DNA of 64,000 bases from Vitellaria paradoxa (taxonomy: Eukaryota; Streptophyta; Magnoliopsida; Ericales; Sapotaceae): assembly GCA_019916065.1 (NCBI GenBank), contig CM034241.1, positions 3,727,062-3,791,061 of the forward strand, in the 5' to 3' direction. Shown one piece after another: positions 24,127 through 36,817 of the stretch. The notes below the pieces were generated by a model, which was not told the DNA's origin, ran no database searches, and saw only the letters and a program-made list of their open reading frames with translations. Every line of letters starts with the position of its first letter. The stretch's first letter is position 1. A program made the position numbers and the translations under genes.

Positions 24127-27100
24127 GGCATCAGCTAAACACCCGAACTCAATTGAATTTGCTATAACGAGATCGATATATACGTATACATGTATATGTA
24201 TTGTAAAACCTAAAACTTGGAGGTGGAGTATGTGAGAGTGACGTCAAATAGGGAGAGAGAGAGTGCAGGCGAGAGTGGTTCGAATTAGAAGACATGTGAA
24301 AGAGTTCGAATCTGTAGGAGGCATCGAAGAATCCGCGGATACGACAGAGACGGCGAAGAGAGAGAAAGCGGAGGAGGGACCCGAGAGGTGCATTTTTAAA
24401 CTTGTTTGGTTGGTGAGAAAAGCAAGGAAAATTATCAGCGGGCATCCGATTCGCGGACAAACGGGAAGCGTCAAAATAAATGAAAGGGGGGAGCGTCTCG
24501 TTCTGAATTTTGACTTCTCTCCGCGACCCTGGCCCGGCGTTGTTTGGTCACTTCTGAAATCCAAAAGGACGCTTGTAATTGCACCGCTTAATTACCATTA
24601 ACGGTTGAAAAAGTGATGTCTGATGTCAGCCCCAAAATCCGTTCCCGAGCTGTCCGTGGTTTTTACCAAACCTGTTTGAAAACATCTCATCAAATCGTGC
24701 TGTTTGAAAGATTATAAGTTATACATTTTTACAAAGTTTTTACTCTTTTATGTATTTACTAATTTTCTTTTAAAATTCTTACATAACGTATGAAAACCGT
24801 TGAGTTTTAAAGACGGCAGGGGGTAAGTGTAAAATAAATAATCGTGATTCCATTACATTTCAATAAAATATAACTTTTCATATTCTGTATTATGATGTTC
24901 CAATCATATTTCTTTTTTTTTAACTTTTATTTTAAAATTAATTTTAATTAAATTAAATTAGAATCATTAGATCATTATAAAAAAATTAAGACCGTTCATT
25001 TATATACTTCAGCCCTTATAGTGTAATAGTGCACTACAGTTTTCGGGGACCTAACAACCATTTGAACATGTCATTCAATTACATTTGAACAAGTCTGTCA
25101 GTTCAAAATTCTGACACAATATACGAAAATCAAACTCTATATCGTATGTGAAAACCATTTCAACAGGTTATTTAATCACGTTTAAATCCTATCAATAAGT
25201 TTAAGTTCATCATTCAAATGCCAACCTGCTAGTCAGTTTAGGCTTTTCTTCCAAACGCCAAAAAGTAACCCTACACTTTTTCTGACTTTGAAAAAAGCCT
25301 TTCAAAGGCGGCCTAACTTTTAATTTTCTTCATCCAATCAACAAAATCATAATGCATAGCGCTTTATTAAAGGCCCATTTGACAACGTTGTCATTTTTTT
25401 TTGTTATTTTTATGTTGTCGTTTTCTACTTTTTGTTTTTTGTTGCTGTTTATTTTTTTCTGAAATGAAAACTGAAACTGTGTTTGAAAATACAAGTCTGT
25501 TTATAATTATTAATTTTTTATTTTAGAAAATATTTAATTTGATTAGCTTTAAAAATTTAATAGAACTTAATAAAACATATTTTATATTAATTTAATTTAA
25601 TTAATATAATTACTTAAATTAATACAGTAAATTATTTATTAAAATCATTTAATTCAATAAATATAAAATATATTAAATTATATTATTAATTAAAATTAAT
25701 TTAATAAAATATATTTCATATTAAATAAATAATTAAATTAGATTAATTATTAAATTAAATTATTTATTTATTAAAATAATTTAATAAAATATATTTTATA
25801 TAAATTGAATTAATTAAATCATAAATAATTTAATTATGATAATTATTTAAAATAATTTAATAATAATTATTAAATTAAATTAAATTAAAAATTAATGTAA
25901 TTTAATTATTTATTATTAATTATTTTATATAAATTAATTTAATTATTAAATTAAATTAATTAATTATGATATTTATTTTAGATAATTTAGCAATAATTAA
26001 TTATTAAATTAATTAATTAATTAATTTAGTTTTATTATTTATTAAAAATAATTTATATTAATTCATATAATTAATTTAATTTATTGAATTTAATTATATT
26101 ATTTATTAAAATAACTTATTTTAATAAAATATTTAAATAAAATAATTTATTTTTAGGTAATGTAACAAAAATAGACAAAATTTTAAAATTGACAAAATAT
26201 TAACAACAGAAAAAAAAAATCAGAGTGAAAACACATTTTTTCTGTTTACATTTTTCTGCTTATGTTTTCTTTTTTTTGGGAAACAAAAAAACATAAACAA
26301 ATTTATCAAACATGTTTTCGTTGCGAGTTTACAAAATTTTAAAAACATAAAACAGAAAAATAAAAAATAAAAACGTTACCCTACGGGCCCAAGACAACAA
26401 CGCTCCCATTGTCAGGAAAAGAAACAGACGTTCTTTTGCAAGTCCTTGACCCGCTAATTTCAACAGCAAAGACAACAAACTAACACTCCCATTGAGCATG
26501 AAAGAGACTTGCCTCTGCAGTGGCGTGAACAAGCACATTAAGGAAATAAATAAATAAATAAGGAGAAATTATGAAAAATCCATCCAGCAAGCAAGCAAGC
26601 AACCGTGCACGTAAACGGCAAGGAACCCAAGCTACGTTCCATCATGGGTTGATCAAAGTAAAAATGTGCTACGTTTGGTCTGCCACATGCGAATGAAAAT
26701 TAAGTGTATCCCTACATGCCAAATACAAATAAAAATAATTCACATTTTAATTCCTTGACACCCCAAAAGTTGAGATTCGTTTTCAATTTCCGTTGACAAC
26801 CAAAGTTAGGAAAAGAGCAATGCAGCTCCTTGTCCTGCACTAAATTCGCTGATAAAGACCTACTCCACCAAGACCTAACAACTACTAATATATCAAACCT
26901 TACATTGACAATTCACCAGAGCATTGACAAGCCAAGCCATCCATTTCAAGTCACAACCAAACAGAGATACAAAGCTCTCATCTCGAGGCCAGGAAAATGA
27001 TAAAAGCAACTACAAGAAGGGTAAGAACAAAGGTTTACCGATTTCTCATAAAACAAACCAACTGATAAGCAGGCCAACACGCATGCCATTTTACCACTCC

Positions 27101-27421
27101 AAAAGGGAAACAACAAGAGTCAATTATCCTTCTAAAATTTGAAACAGGTTAAAGGCGATGCCTATCCCCCAAACAAACTGTTACATACTAGCTTGTAGAC
27201 GAGCTCTACAAGTGACATGATACAGGTTCTACAAATGACAAATCAACATAGCATTATCAGAAACCACGGATGTTGTTAAAAAAGAACGATGTAAGGTTGT
27301 ACTGGGTAAACCGATACCATATCTAGCCAAGTTCACCATCCCATAACCTATGGACATCTCACTCAAGCAAGGAAGTCGACCACAAGGAGAAGCGCTCTGT
27401 TGCAAGGCCAACAATTCATAT
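24127..27421. other. Intergenic between UNC93-like promoter and ADF 3' end
   Basis: It holds the presumed UNC93-like 5' leader and promoter (24127-24700, GC-richer), repeat-like AT-rich DNA, the palindromic AT-rich insert at 25371-26391, and the ADF 3' UTR on the right (about 27180-27421). I see no convincing coding region. Confidence 0.5.
25371..26391. mobile_element. AT-rich element with degenerate inverted ends
   Basis: The left end AGGCCCATTTGACAACGTTG and the right end ...AAAACGTTACCCTACGGGCCC are loosely inverted. Inside each end is a matching TTTTTATTTTT/AAAAATAAAAA arm. The middle (25500-26160) is almost pure TTAATTAA-type sequence. The structure resembles the element at 32812-34127, but no target duplication is clear. 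Confidence 0.45.
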
Positions 27422-29058
27422 TCAGCTGGCACGGCTTCTAATGACGTCAAGACCCATCTCAGTTGGATCAGTAGCTTGCAGCTCTACCTGAATTCCATCT
27501 AGCTCTCTCTTGAACCTGTCTTTGGAGCTAGCATAAATCATTTTGCTTCTGACCCTTGATGTATCAGGTGACCTTCAAAAAACCAAAATAAATAAATAAA
27601 CGATTTGAAGAATATTGAACAGAAGATTATACAAAAGGCTAGAACAATGACTATTACCATGCAATGAAGAAAATCCTGCTTTTCTGGCAATTCTCCTCTG
27701 TCACAAAATCAAAGTCGTAGACAGCATAGCGACACTCATCAGCAGGAAGACTAGCAGTGAAGTCCGCGTAGCTTTGGGTGGGTTCACCAACCTTTTCCAC
27801 AATAACTTGCTTCTGCTTCTCTTCTATCTTGAAAACTATGAAGCGGTAAGTTCTTTTGGCCTTCAACTCCAAAAACCTTAATTTGCAGTCATCGTGCACA
27901 GCCATCCCTGAAGCCGCATTGGCCTGTGAAACAGATAGCCATCACAATATCAATTACAACTCATAATTTACTACATCTATCTAACCCTTGTGAGCTTGAG
28001 ATCATTTGACAAACAGACCCAGTTTTTTACAATAATCTAATAAACAGTTCCATAGAAAAATCAAGCACAAAATTAATGTCAGATAAAAACTACGAGCATG
28101 AGTATGGTAAGGTCAGCCACAGAGCAAAGGAATCTCCATTGTGCTCAATTTGATCAACTAAACAAGATGGGAAAATTTATAAGCAATCAGTTTGAATTGG
28201 AAAATCACCTAACAAACTCCTAACACCAATATGATAACAAAGAAACAATACCAAAATTCACCCTTTTGTCTTGCACACTATATTCCTCAATATCCTGATT
28301 GCAGACCAATCCAGGGTGTGACTAGCTGAAATTTTCTAACAAATGGCAACCCAAAACAAAAATCGATCCAAATACTTCCATTATAGCTATATGAGCTATC
28401 CCTCCTTCTTAACCAGATCCATGACTACTCTTACATTAGTTCCTTGAGAAATCTCAATTGTCTTTAAGAGTACATATTATAACATGAAGTCAACAAAGCA
28501 ATAATCTACATTCCATTGAGCCTAAATAACCCAGTTTTTTTATTTTTGTGTATATGTAATATATATCCATTTTCCAAGCAACCAAGTAATGGCAAAAAAG
28601 AAATGACCCAGAAAATTATTGGCAGAGATATCTAGATCCAAATAAAAATAGTAATAGGATAAATTTTATTAGAAAGCTCGAAAAATAATCAAATTAATTT
28701 TAGAAAATCAAGTCCAACCAGTAGATGAAAATGTCTAGACTCAAAATAACTTGAAACTTGAAAAGCGTACTAAACGTCCCAGTTATTAGACACAGGGAAT
28801 CAAAATTCAGATAATTAATATCCAATCGAGAGCAAATCAGATCCGATAGCTAGCAAAACAAGCTCGAATAAACACAATTATCAGCCATAAATACATATCA
28901 AATTATCAATCACTTGAATATTAGTCAAAATTATATCTGACGATTAGATCGATCACAGATCAACACCAGAGGCATTAATATATATATACAAGAATATGTA
29001 TATATAAATGAAGGAGAATTCGAACCCTAGAAAGAAGAAGAACCTGCTGACTCACCAT
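27422..29058 (-). CDS. Actin-depolymerizing factor (3 exons, 139 aa)
   Basis: Exons in transcript order: 29058-29056 (the ATG alone), 27923-27658, 27572-27422; 420 nt in total, all GT-AG and in phase. The protein reads [20 protein letters not shown] and is exactly 139 residues, the normal plant ADF length. Ser6, the regulatory phosphorylation site of plant ADFs, is present. So are Arg98 and Lys100 ([19 protein letters not shown]), the actin-binding helix residues. Family knowledge: ADF/cofilins bind G- and F-actin and sever and depolymerise filaments in the cytoplasm. An ATG-only first exon followed by a ~1.1 kb leader intron is the standard plant ADF layout. The sequence looks most like the broadly expressed vegetative subclass (Arabidopsis ADF1-4 type). 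A CT-rich leader tract lies at about 29119-29135. Confidence 0.96.
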
Positions 29059-32000
29059 TTTTGGTAGATTTAGCTCCTAGTGGAGAGCTCGATCAACAGA
29101 CTTGAGGAGAAGATTTAGAGAGAGAGAGAGAGAGACTCCTCCGATAACGAGGGCTATGTGAATGAAATTGTTGCTCCTTTGATTTTTTGACTCGCGGTGG
29201 CTCTCACTTGGGAGCTTTCGTACAGTAGAAATTAGCTTGTTTTGTGGCTGAGTGGAATCGGCTTCGCTCGCTGGAGCCGGCTGACGAGATCGAGGTAGCG
29301 AAACGACGCCGCGAAATTTTACCTTTTCTTTCTATCATTTCCCCCTCCCCCCTCTAAATATGGTAAGAAGTTGAAAGAGATACACTATCAGTTGAAATAC
29401 CCAAACACAGCCTTACTTTTTTTTTTCCCCCCTTTGAATATTGGAATTGAAATTTAGAGGTGGACCTAGAGGAAGAGAATTTTTTTTTGGGGGGGGGGGG
29501 GGTAAATTATGCCAACTACCTCTTAAGTTTGACAAAAACAAATAAAATATTTCTTAATTTTTTTAAATTACACTAATTGACCTTATTTTAAAATTTTTAA
29601 TATAAATTCTTTCTTAGTTTAAGTGCAACGTTAGTAAGTCAGTTTCATATTACTTATAAGTGTCTGCTTATACTTATTAATTTTTAAGAATTTAGATATG
29701 TGTTTAGATGTCAGTGAAATTTGATCCAATTATATGATTAAATATATAAATCTCTCATTTAACTTATTTGAAAATCTTAGAATAATCGGGTTTACTTAAA
29801 TCATATTCAAAGTGTTTCGACATTAACCTGACATTGGATCACTTAGTATAATCTCTGATCAAATGGTCAAATATTTTATTTAAGACCTTATGATATGTGC
29901 ATTAGGTTTGTTTGCAAAGGCACTAGTGTTTGGGAGAATTTTTAGTATACTCTAAAAAATAAAGATAATAAGCGTAGTTCAAAATTTAATAAAATTAATT
30001 TTTTATATAATTTAATTATTTTTTTACAATTATATTTACTTATGTTTATGTTTATATATTTTTGAAAACTGACAAAAAAATATGTATTTTTCAAAGATGT
30101 TTTTTATTTATAAAAAAATAAAAACTTAAATAAAAAATGTAAACAAAAAGAATGCTTTCACTTTGATTTTTTTTTTTTGGTTATATATATTATGCCAATT
30201 TAAACACTTTGTCCATTTTTATTGCCTCATAAATGAATTATTTTATTAAAATAATTTTTAATAATTTATATAATTAATTAATTAATTTACTTAATTAAAT
30301 TTATATGAAATATATTTTATTAATTATTTTTAATAAAAATATAACTAAATTAATTTAATTAATTAAATTAATTTGAAATATATTTTATTAAATTATTTTT
30401 AAATAATATAATTGAATTATATTCAATATATTTTAATTTTATTGAATTAAATTATTTTTAATAACCAATATATTTAAAATGGTTTAATTAAATTTAAAAA
30501 TATGAAATATATTTTATTATATTTAATTAGTTTTTTAAAAATTTAATAAAATTAATATTTTGTTAAAATAAAATTTAATTACTGTCAACAAAATTACATT
30601 TTCAAATGAAATTTAAGTTTTCATTTAAAAAAATAATAACATAAAACAAATTTATAAAATATAAATAATTAAACATAAATAGAAAATGATAGCATTATCA
30701 AGATCAGAACTTTTATAAGTTGATGGACGATCGACTTAATATAATATTTTATTAATTGAACACTGATAAAAGAAAATATCTTTGCATGATCTCATCGTTT
30801 GATACAGATGATGAATTATCTAGGTGAGAAAATTTAGGAATAGTAACTGACATTATTCATAAAGATGTTCTGCTTTAGATAGGATTTGATAATATTTAGG
30901 AGGTAAATGACAAAAATTGAAATAATTTAAAATAAATTATGAGTTTGTAATTCGTGTAGTGAAATAAAAAATAAATAATTTTTAAAAAATTTTAAAAATT
31001 TTTAACATTTTATATCGCGGCAAATGATTTGGTTGAATAACATAATTATAATTAATTATTTTATTTAATTATTATTTATAATTAAATTTATTTCTAAATT
31101 TAGTTTTATTATTTTAACAATTTCCATTAATTGCTAGATTTTATTATTTTACCATGAAAGCTTAAGAGCAATGGCTACCAAACACCACCTTAGTTAGACC
31201 CCGTTCGAAATAGCAAAATTAATAAAAAAAAATACTAACTTTTTGGTGTTTAAAGTGTCTACTAAAACATTAAAAGTTGATATTTTATTTATGTGACAGG
31301 TTATCAATACTTCAATTTTTACTTACATGACAAGAAGTATAATGGTTATTTTTACCTATGTGATGAGAGATATAATAGTTATTTCACTTTAACTAAATTC
31401 AAAAGTTATCAAATTTTTTACTAGACACATAAAAAATTGTCAAAAGTTACTAAAATTTTGTCTAATTTTGTCAAAAAAATTTATCAAATATCCAAACATT
31501 GTCAAAAATTATTAAAAATTCTATTCATTTTATCAAAAATCTCACTTGATTACCAAAAATGGTCAAAAAGTTGTGACTTCTAAATGTTACGTTAGCTCAA
31601 AATTTATTTGCAAGTAGAGTAATATATTAAATTGTGTGGCTTGAGCGGAACAACCGGGACACATTTGTTTGGATCAAACAAATTTGGATTTTTTTTTTAT
31701 TTTTTCTTCCCTTGCATCGTTTCTTTAATTCAAGAGATGGAATGTCAATTCGACCCTACAAGAGTCTCCACCTCTCGACCTGCATTGAACCTACGCTAGC
31801 CTTTAATGGAAGGCACATCGACGCCAAAGGGATCGTGTTGGTGTCCACTCACATCGATACGGGGTACCCTTTAATTTTAAGGTACTTAACAATTAGATTA
31901 TTAATTTTAAGGCACTTAACAAAAATTAGATCAATTTTCAGTTTCTATTTTTATTGTTTTGAAAATTAAACACAAAATTTAATTTTTACACTATGTTTTA

Positions 32001-32811
32001 AATGACGAATTTGATGAGATTTGATTTAAGTTGGTGAAAATTTTCATTAATTTTTGTATTTGGAATTAAAATAAAAATTTTTAAATTAAATTTTATTTCA
32101 CTTCATATATTGAATTTTAAGATTTCTTGAATCTAACCCAAAATAGTTGAATTTCATAAGAATTCATTTTTTATTAAATCATTTAAGTAAATGAACAAAT
32201 AGGTATAAGCATTAAATGTTGGTGATGATAGCATTAAATGATATTTCTTAATGAATTCTTATGAAATGCGTAGCATTAAATGTTGGTGATGGTATAAGCA
32301 TCGGGTGTGATAGGTAGATGTAAGTACTAAGTTTAGTGAAGAAATGAACTTGAAGTGATATTTTTGTATATATTTAATAGATTTTGTACTATGATAGACT
32401 TCAGTGTAATTAATCAAGTAATTATATAATATAACTATCAAATTAATCATGTAATTATCGAACTATTTAATTTCAATTTAACTAGGTTGCGATACCATTA
32501 GAAATAAGTTATTTATTATTATTATTATTTGAAATCACAAGTTGTATAGCACTATTTTGATTAAATTTATTGAAATATTTAAAGAAATAAAAATTAGAAT
32601 ACTTCACATAATTTTCAAAAATTCCCCCCCCCCCAAACTAAAAAAATTTGTGGCCAGCGTTGGTGTGTGTAATTAATTTAATTTGCCATCTATTTCATCC
32701 CCTTCTAATTAATTTAATTTGCCATCTATTTCATCCCCTTCTACATTTTCGCAGCATTTCAAAAGAAGATCTAAGCAGCCAAAAACTAACACCGAAACAG
32801 AGCAAGATTTA
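29059..32811. other. ADF promoter, then AT-rich intergenic DNA
   Basis: The ADF 5' leader and GC-richer promoter extend to about 29330. A T8-G13 homopolymer junction is at about 29482-29502. From 29.5 to 32.6 kb the sequence is repeat-like and AT-rich, with TTAATTAA-type low complexity at 30240-30600. A 37-bp tandem duplication containing TTTGCCATCTATTTCATCCC lies near 32670-32742. No gene is visible. Confidence 0.5.
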
Positions 32812-34127
32812 GAGCCCGTTTGATAAAACTGTGAGTTTTTAATTTTTATATTCAATTTTTGTGTTCAGTTTTTCAGTTTTTAATTTTTTATTTTCATTTA
32901 TATAGTAGAAAAAGAAAACAAAAACTTAAAAACACGTTTGGTAACGATAATTGTTAGTTTTAACAGTTACAGTTGTTAATTAATTAAATTCAATAAATTT
33001 AATTATTTTAACTATATTAATCATTAAAAAAAATTTAATTCCATAAAAATAAAATATATTAAACATAATATATTATAATTACTTTTAAAAATAATTTAAT
33101 AGAATATATTTCCTGTTAATTAAAGTAATTAATTTAATTAACTTGATTTAATATAATTTAATTACTTAAATTAACTTGATTTAATTAATTAATTATATTA
33201 ATTAAAATTTATTATTTTTATTATATTATTTTTTCAAAATAATTTGATTCAATAAAAATAAAATAAAATATATTCAATATAATATAATTATATTATCTAT
33301 TAAAAATAATTTATATTAAAATTTTATATTAATTTAATTATATAATTAATTTAAATTAAATTAATTAAACATAGTTATTTTAATTATATCTTTATTAAAA
33401 ATAATTCAATTTAATAAAAATAAAATATATTAAATATAATTTATTATATTATTAATTAAATATAATTTAATAAAATAATTTTATATTAATTTAACAAATT
33501 AAATTCAATTATAATTAAGATAATTTGGTTAATTAATATATTTAATATAATTTACGTAATTAATATATTTAATATATAATTTCATATATTAAATTAATTA
33601 TCGATAAAATTAATTATTAATTAAATTATACTTAATCTATTTTTACATAAATAAAAATAATATATTAATATATATTATTAATATATTAATATATAATATA
33701 TTCTTACATAAATAAGAATAATATATTATTAATTTTATATATTAATATAATTTAATATATTAATATATTATATATATTAATTTAATATTTTTATATTAAA
33801 TAATAATATATTTTGTGGTGACTGGAGATGAGTGAAAAATAGTAGAGATGGTGGATAGATATTGGTAATAACTAGTTGACGATAGTAATTAATAATTGTA
33901 ACTAGTATTGTATAAAAAATTGAAAATTGAAAATTGAAAATAAAAATTTGGGAAAACACATTTTCTTCTATCTTTTCATAATTTTTAAAAATTTTAAAAA
34001 TATTTTTTATTTTTTTGAAAACTAAAAACTGAAAATAAATTTACCATACGCGTTTTCATGTTCAATTTTAAAAAAGAAATGAAAATAAAAATAAAAAATT
34101 AAAAATGAAATGGTTATCAAACGGGCC
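32812..34127. mobile_element. AT-rich PIF/Harbinger-like element with TTA duplication
   Basis: The left end GAGCCCGTTTGATAA follows TTA (32809-32811). The right end TTATCAAACGGGCC precedes TTA (34128-34130). The ends share 13 identical inverted bases (GCCCGTTTGATAA). The 1.3 kb interior is almost entirely A/T with TTAATTAA-like words and no open frame, so it would be non-autonomous. It lies directly beside the array-bearing element A. Confidence 0.7.
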
Positions 34128-34357
34128 TTAGCGAAGTGTTTTGAACTCTTCTGATATTATTACTTTGTTGGGGTTTTTGGAGGCCGGTCACTATTTATGC
34201 ACTTATAAGGATTTAAGTCATACCCAAAAAATTTGTTTGAAAATAAGTCACACTTGCAACAAAAAGACAAAAAAGGACATCACGAGTTTTTCACCACATT
34301 TCAAAACTGCCAGTTTTATCCGAAAATAGTGTACACTTCACTCATAACTTCCGTGAC

Positions 34358-34605
34358 TTTCCATCTTCTTTACAAAGCAGGAAAAACTGATTTTTGGAAA
34401 CAAAATCAAAACTGTTTGGGAAAAACTTAATTTCGCGACTTTCCATCTTCTTTACAAAGTAAGAAAAATTGATTTTTGAAAACAAAATCAAAACTGTTTG
34501 GAAAAACCTAATTCCGTAACTTTCCATCTTCTTTACAAAGCAAGCAAAACTGATTTTTTGAAACAAAATCAAAACTATTTGGGAAAAACCTAAATCGATC
34601 ATCAT
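34358..34605 (+). repeat. Three ~82-bp tandem copies in the left arm of element A
   Basis: CTTTCCATCTTCTTTACAAAG followed by AAACTGATTTTTGNAAACAA begins near 34358, 34440 and 34521. Element B has a single copy of this module, near 38015. Confidence 0.85.
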
Positions 34606-34639
34606 TCCTAAGTATATTTATTTTTTTTATTTTGAAACA

Positions 34640-35710
34640 GTATCGGTACTGTTTTGAAGATATCTCAAAATACTAATCAACTCCATGGATTTCTCTTGCC
34701 AAAAACTTATCATCTGCTTATAATTCATGGTGCTATTTTAAAAACAGTACCGGTGCTATTTTAAAAACAGTACCGGTGCTGTTTTCAAAACAGTACCGGT
34801 GCTGTTTTCAAAACAGCACCGGTACTCTTTTGAATCGGTACTGTTTTCATACTGCCTAAAAAACATCAATCGATACATAATACAAACCAACGATACGAGC
34901 CAACATCATCATATTTTTTGAAACAGTACCGGTACTGTTTTGAAGATAGCTCAAAACGCCAATCGACCCCATGGATTTCTCTTGCCCTTAAAACTCGTCA
35001 TCTGCTTATAATTCATGGTGCTATTTTGAAAACAATACCGGTACTGTTTAGAAAACAGTACCAATAAAACAATACCGGTACTGTTTTGGATAGGTACTGT
35101 TTTCATATTGCCTAAAAAACATCAATCGATACATAACAAAAACCAACGATACGAGTTAACATCATCATATTTTTTGAAACAGTACCGGTACTGTTTTGAA
35201 GATAGCTCAAAAAGCCAATCGGTCCCATGGATTTCTCTTGCCCTTAAAACTCGTCATCCGCTTATAATTCATGGTGCTGTTTTGAAAACAGTACCGATAA
35301 AACAGTACCGGTACTGTTTTCATATTACGTAAAAAACATCAATCGATATATAACACAAACCAACCATACAAGCCAACATCATCATATTTTTTAAAACAGT
35401 ACCGGTACTGTTTTTTTTTTTTTTTGGTAAGTGCCGGTACTGTTTTGAAGATAACTCAAAACGTTAATCGGCCCAATAGATTTCTCTTGCCCTTAAAACT
35501 TGTCATCCGCTTATAATTCATGATGCTGTTTTGAAAACAGTACCGATAAAACAGTACCGGTACTGTGTTGAAACAGTACCGGTACTGTTTTCATACTGCC
35601 TAAAAAACATCAATCGATACATAACATAAACTAACCATACGAGCCAACATCATCATATTTTTTGAAACAGTACCAGTACTGTTTTGAAAATAGCTCAAAA
35701 CGCCAATCGG
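34640..35710. repeat. Tandem array A, ~4.5 units of 217-285 bp with palindromes
   Basis: Each unit has the order GATTTCTCTTGCC, TATAATTCATGGTGCT, one or more ACAGTACCGGTACTGT palindromes, AACATCAATCGATACATAA, then CATCATCATATTTTTTGAAA. The AACATCAATCG anchor falls at about 34864, 35120, 35337 and 35608, so units vary in length. Most of the variation is in the number of GTACCGGTAC-type palindromic modules. Confidence 0.85.
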
Positions 35711-36132
35711 AAAAATCAATCCATAAAGAAGATAGGCCAAATAAGTTTTATCTTCTTAATATCTTCACGACTAAAACTGTAAATAATGAAACTGAAAATA
35801 AGGAAAGAAAAAAAATGGAAGAAGCGTAATTCTTGGTAAACATATCTTCACGTGATTCCCGGAATTCCTGGAAATAACTTGTGTAACTTTGTTATAGAAA
35901 TAAAGGATATTATCGGTATATTAGAAGCTATATTTAAAACAAACTCGTAGGACCCACTCAAAAGTGTGATTTAAATACAAAACTTTCCACATTAATGTGA
36001 CTTAAAAGTAATACTTTTTTTTTTTGGTGTGACTAATAGTTTTAAAAGATTACAAAATATAAATTGGATACAATTTTCCGTACTTTGTTCTCATTGCAAT
36101 CTAACAACCAGAAGGAAACTAACTAACTAGAG

Positions 36133-36373
36133 CTATTTATTCGCCTTCTTGTCGTTCACCCCTTTCGAACTTTCCTCCCCCAAGGACTCCGGCTGCGGCG
36201 CCGGCGGAGGAGTGCCGCGACTTTCATTCGGAGGAGGCTGACCCTGGCGCGGCGGTGCAAATCCTCGTCCGCCTCCGCCTCCGCCGCCAGGCGGCCGGAG
36301 CTGAGAGGTCGTCGGGGAGGGCGAACCGGCTCTGCGATGCGCTCCTTTGGTGGCGACTCGATCTCTGAGACAT
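36133..36373 (-). pseudogene. Possible small Gly/Pro-rich gene with a one-base frameshift
   Basis: A GC-rich island (about 36150-36370) stands out in the AT-rich block. From the ATG at 36373 the minus strand reads MSQRSSRHQRSASQSRFALP, then DDLSAP. That frame turns Arg-rich and stops at 36224 (49 aa). The +1 frame continues as a Gly-rich run, GFAPPRQGQPPPNESRGTPP and a Lys-rich end (GVNDKKANK) to a TAG at 36133. The change of frame falls at a GGCC run near the APAA/APPP position, so a single-base insertion would explain it. An intact version would be about 79 aa. I do not recognise the family. It could be a real gene with an assembly error, a pseudogene, or a 49-aa ORF. Confidence 0.4.
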
Positions 36374-36817
36374 CTTTGTTTCTGAGAATCGATAGCTTGG
36401 TTGAGTTTTATGGATTGATTATTTTGGTTGCTTTGTTTGACTCTATTTTTATAGGTGAAATTTGATTGGGCCGGAGCCCCGGGATGCTCGGGCGAAAAAA
36501 TGGGGGGAGTATACGGATAGTGACATACTCGGGGTAGGTTTTGTCTGCTTTATAAATTTTATAATGACAATAATGCCCTCGAGTGTCCAAGTGTCTCGTT
36601 CATTTATGATGACAACAAAGCCCTCGAGAACCCTAAAGAAGTTTTTTTCAATTATTCCCTTTGTCTGGTTCATTTATAATGATTCCCTTTGCATGCTCCA
36701 ATAAATGTAAATTGGTTGAGTTTGGTAGGCAAAAAAACAAAAAAGAAAAAAGTTAGTTTTTAATAATTAATTACTAAAAAGTTAATTTTTTAATATTTAA
36801 GAAGGAAAAAAAGTTAA

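Larger units (their letters stand above)
34168..36079. mobile_element. Element A: unclassified ~1.9 kb element with internal tandem array
   Basis: The left part (34168-34620) and right part (about 35860-36079) match the left and right parts of element B (37827-39842) in the same order and orientation. Examples are GTCACTATTTAT...AAGGATTT on the left and AAAACAAACTNGTNGGANCC and GTGACTAATA on the right. Between them lies a tandem array unlike that of B. A weak inverted match (GTAATCTTTT...AGTCAC) between the two ends is visible. There is no protein-coding frame. The family is unknown to me, and the boundaries are where similarity between A and B ends. Confidence 0.6.

Noticed and set aside
30240..30600. 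Possible replication origin or plastid-derived AT-rich DNA
   Set aside because: It is only low-complexity TTAATTAA-like sequence, with no plastid genes or origin motifs recognisable.
34342..34605. Minus-strand frame with three repeats of FVKKMES-like peptides
   Set aside because: It is produced by the 82-bp triplicated module of element A and is absent in element B.
34640..35710. Possible CRISPR-like repeat array
   Set aside because: Units are long direct repeats without unique spacers and the DNA is plant nuclear.
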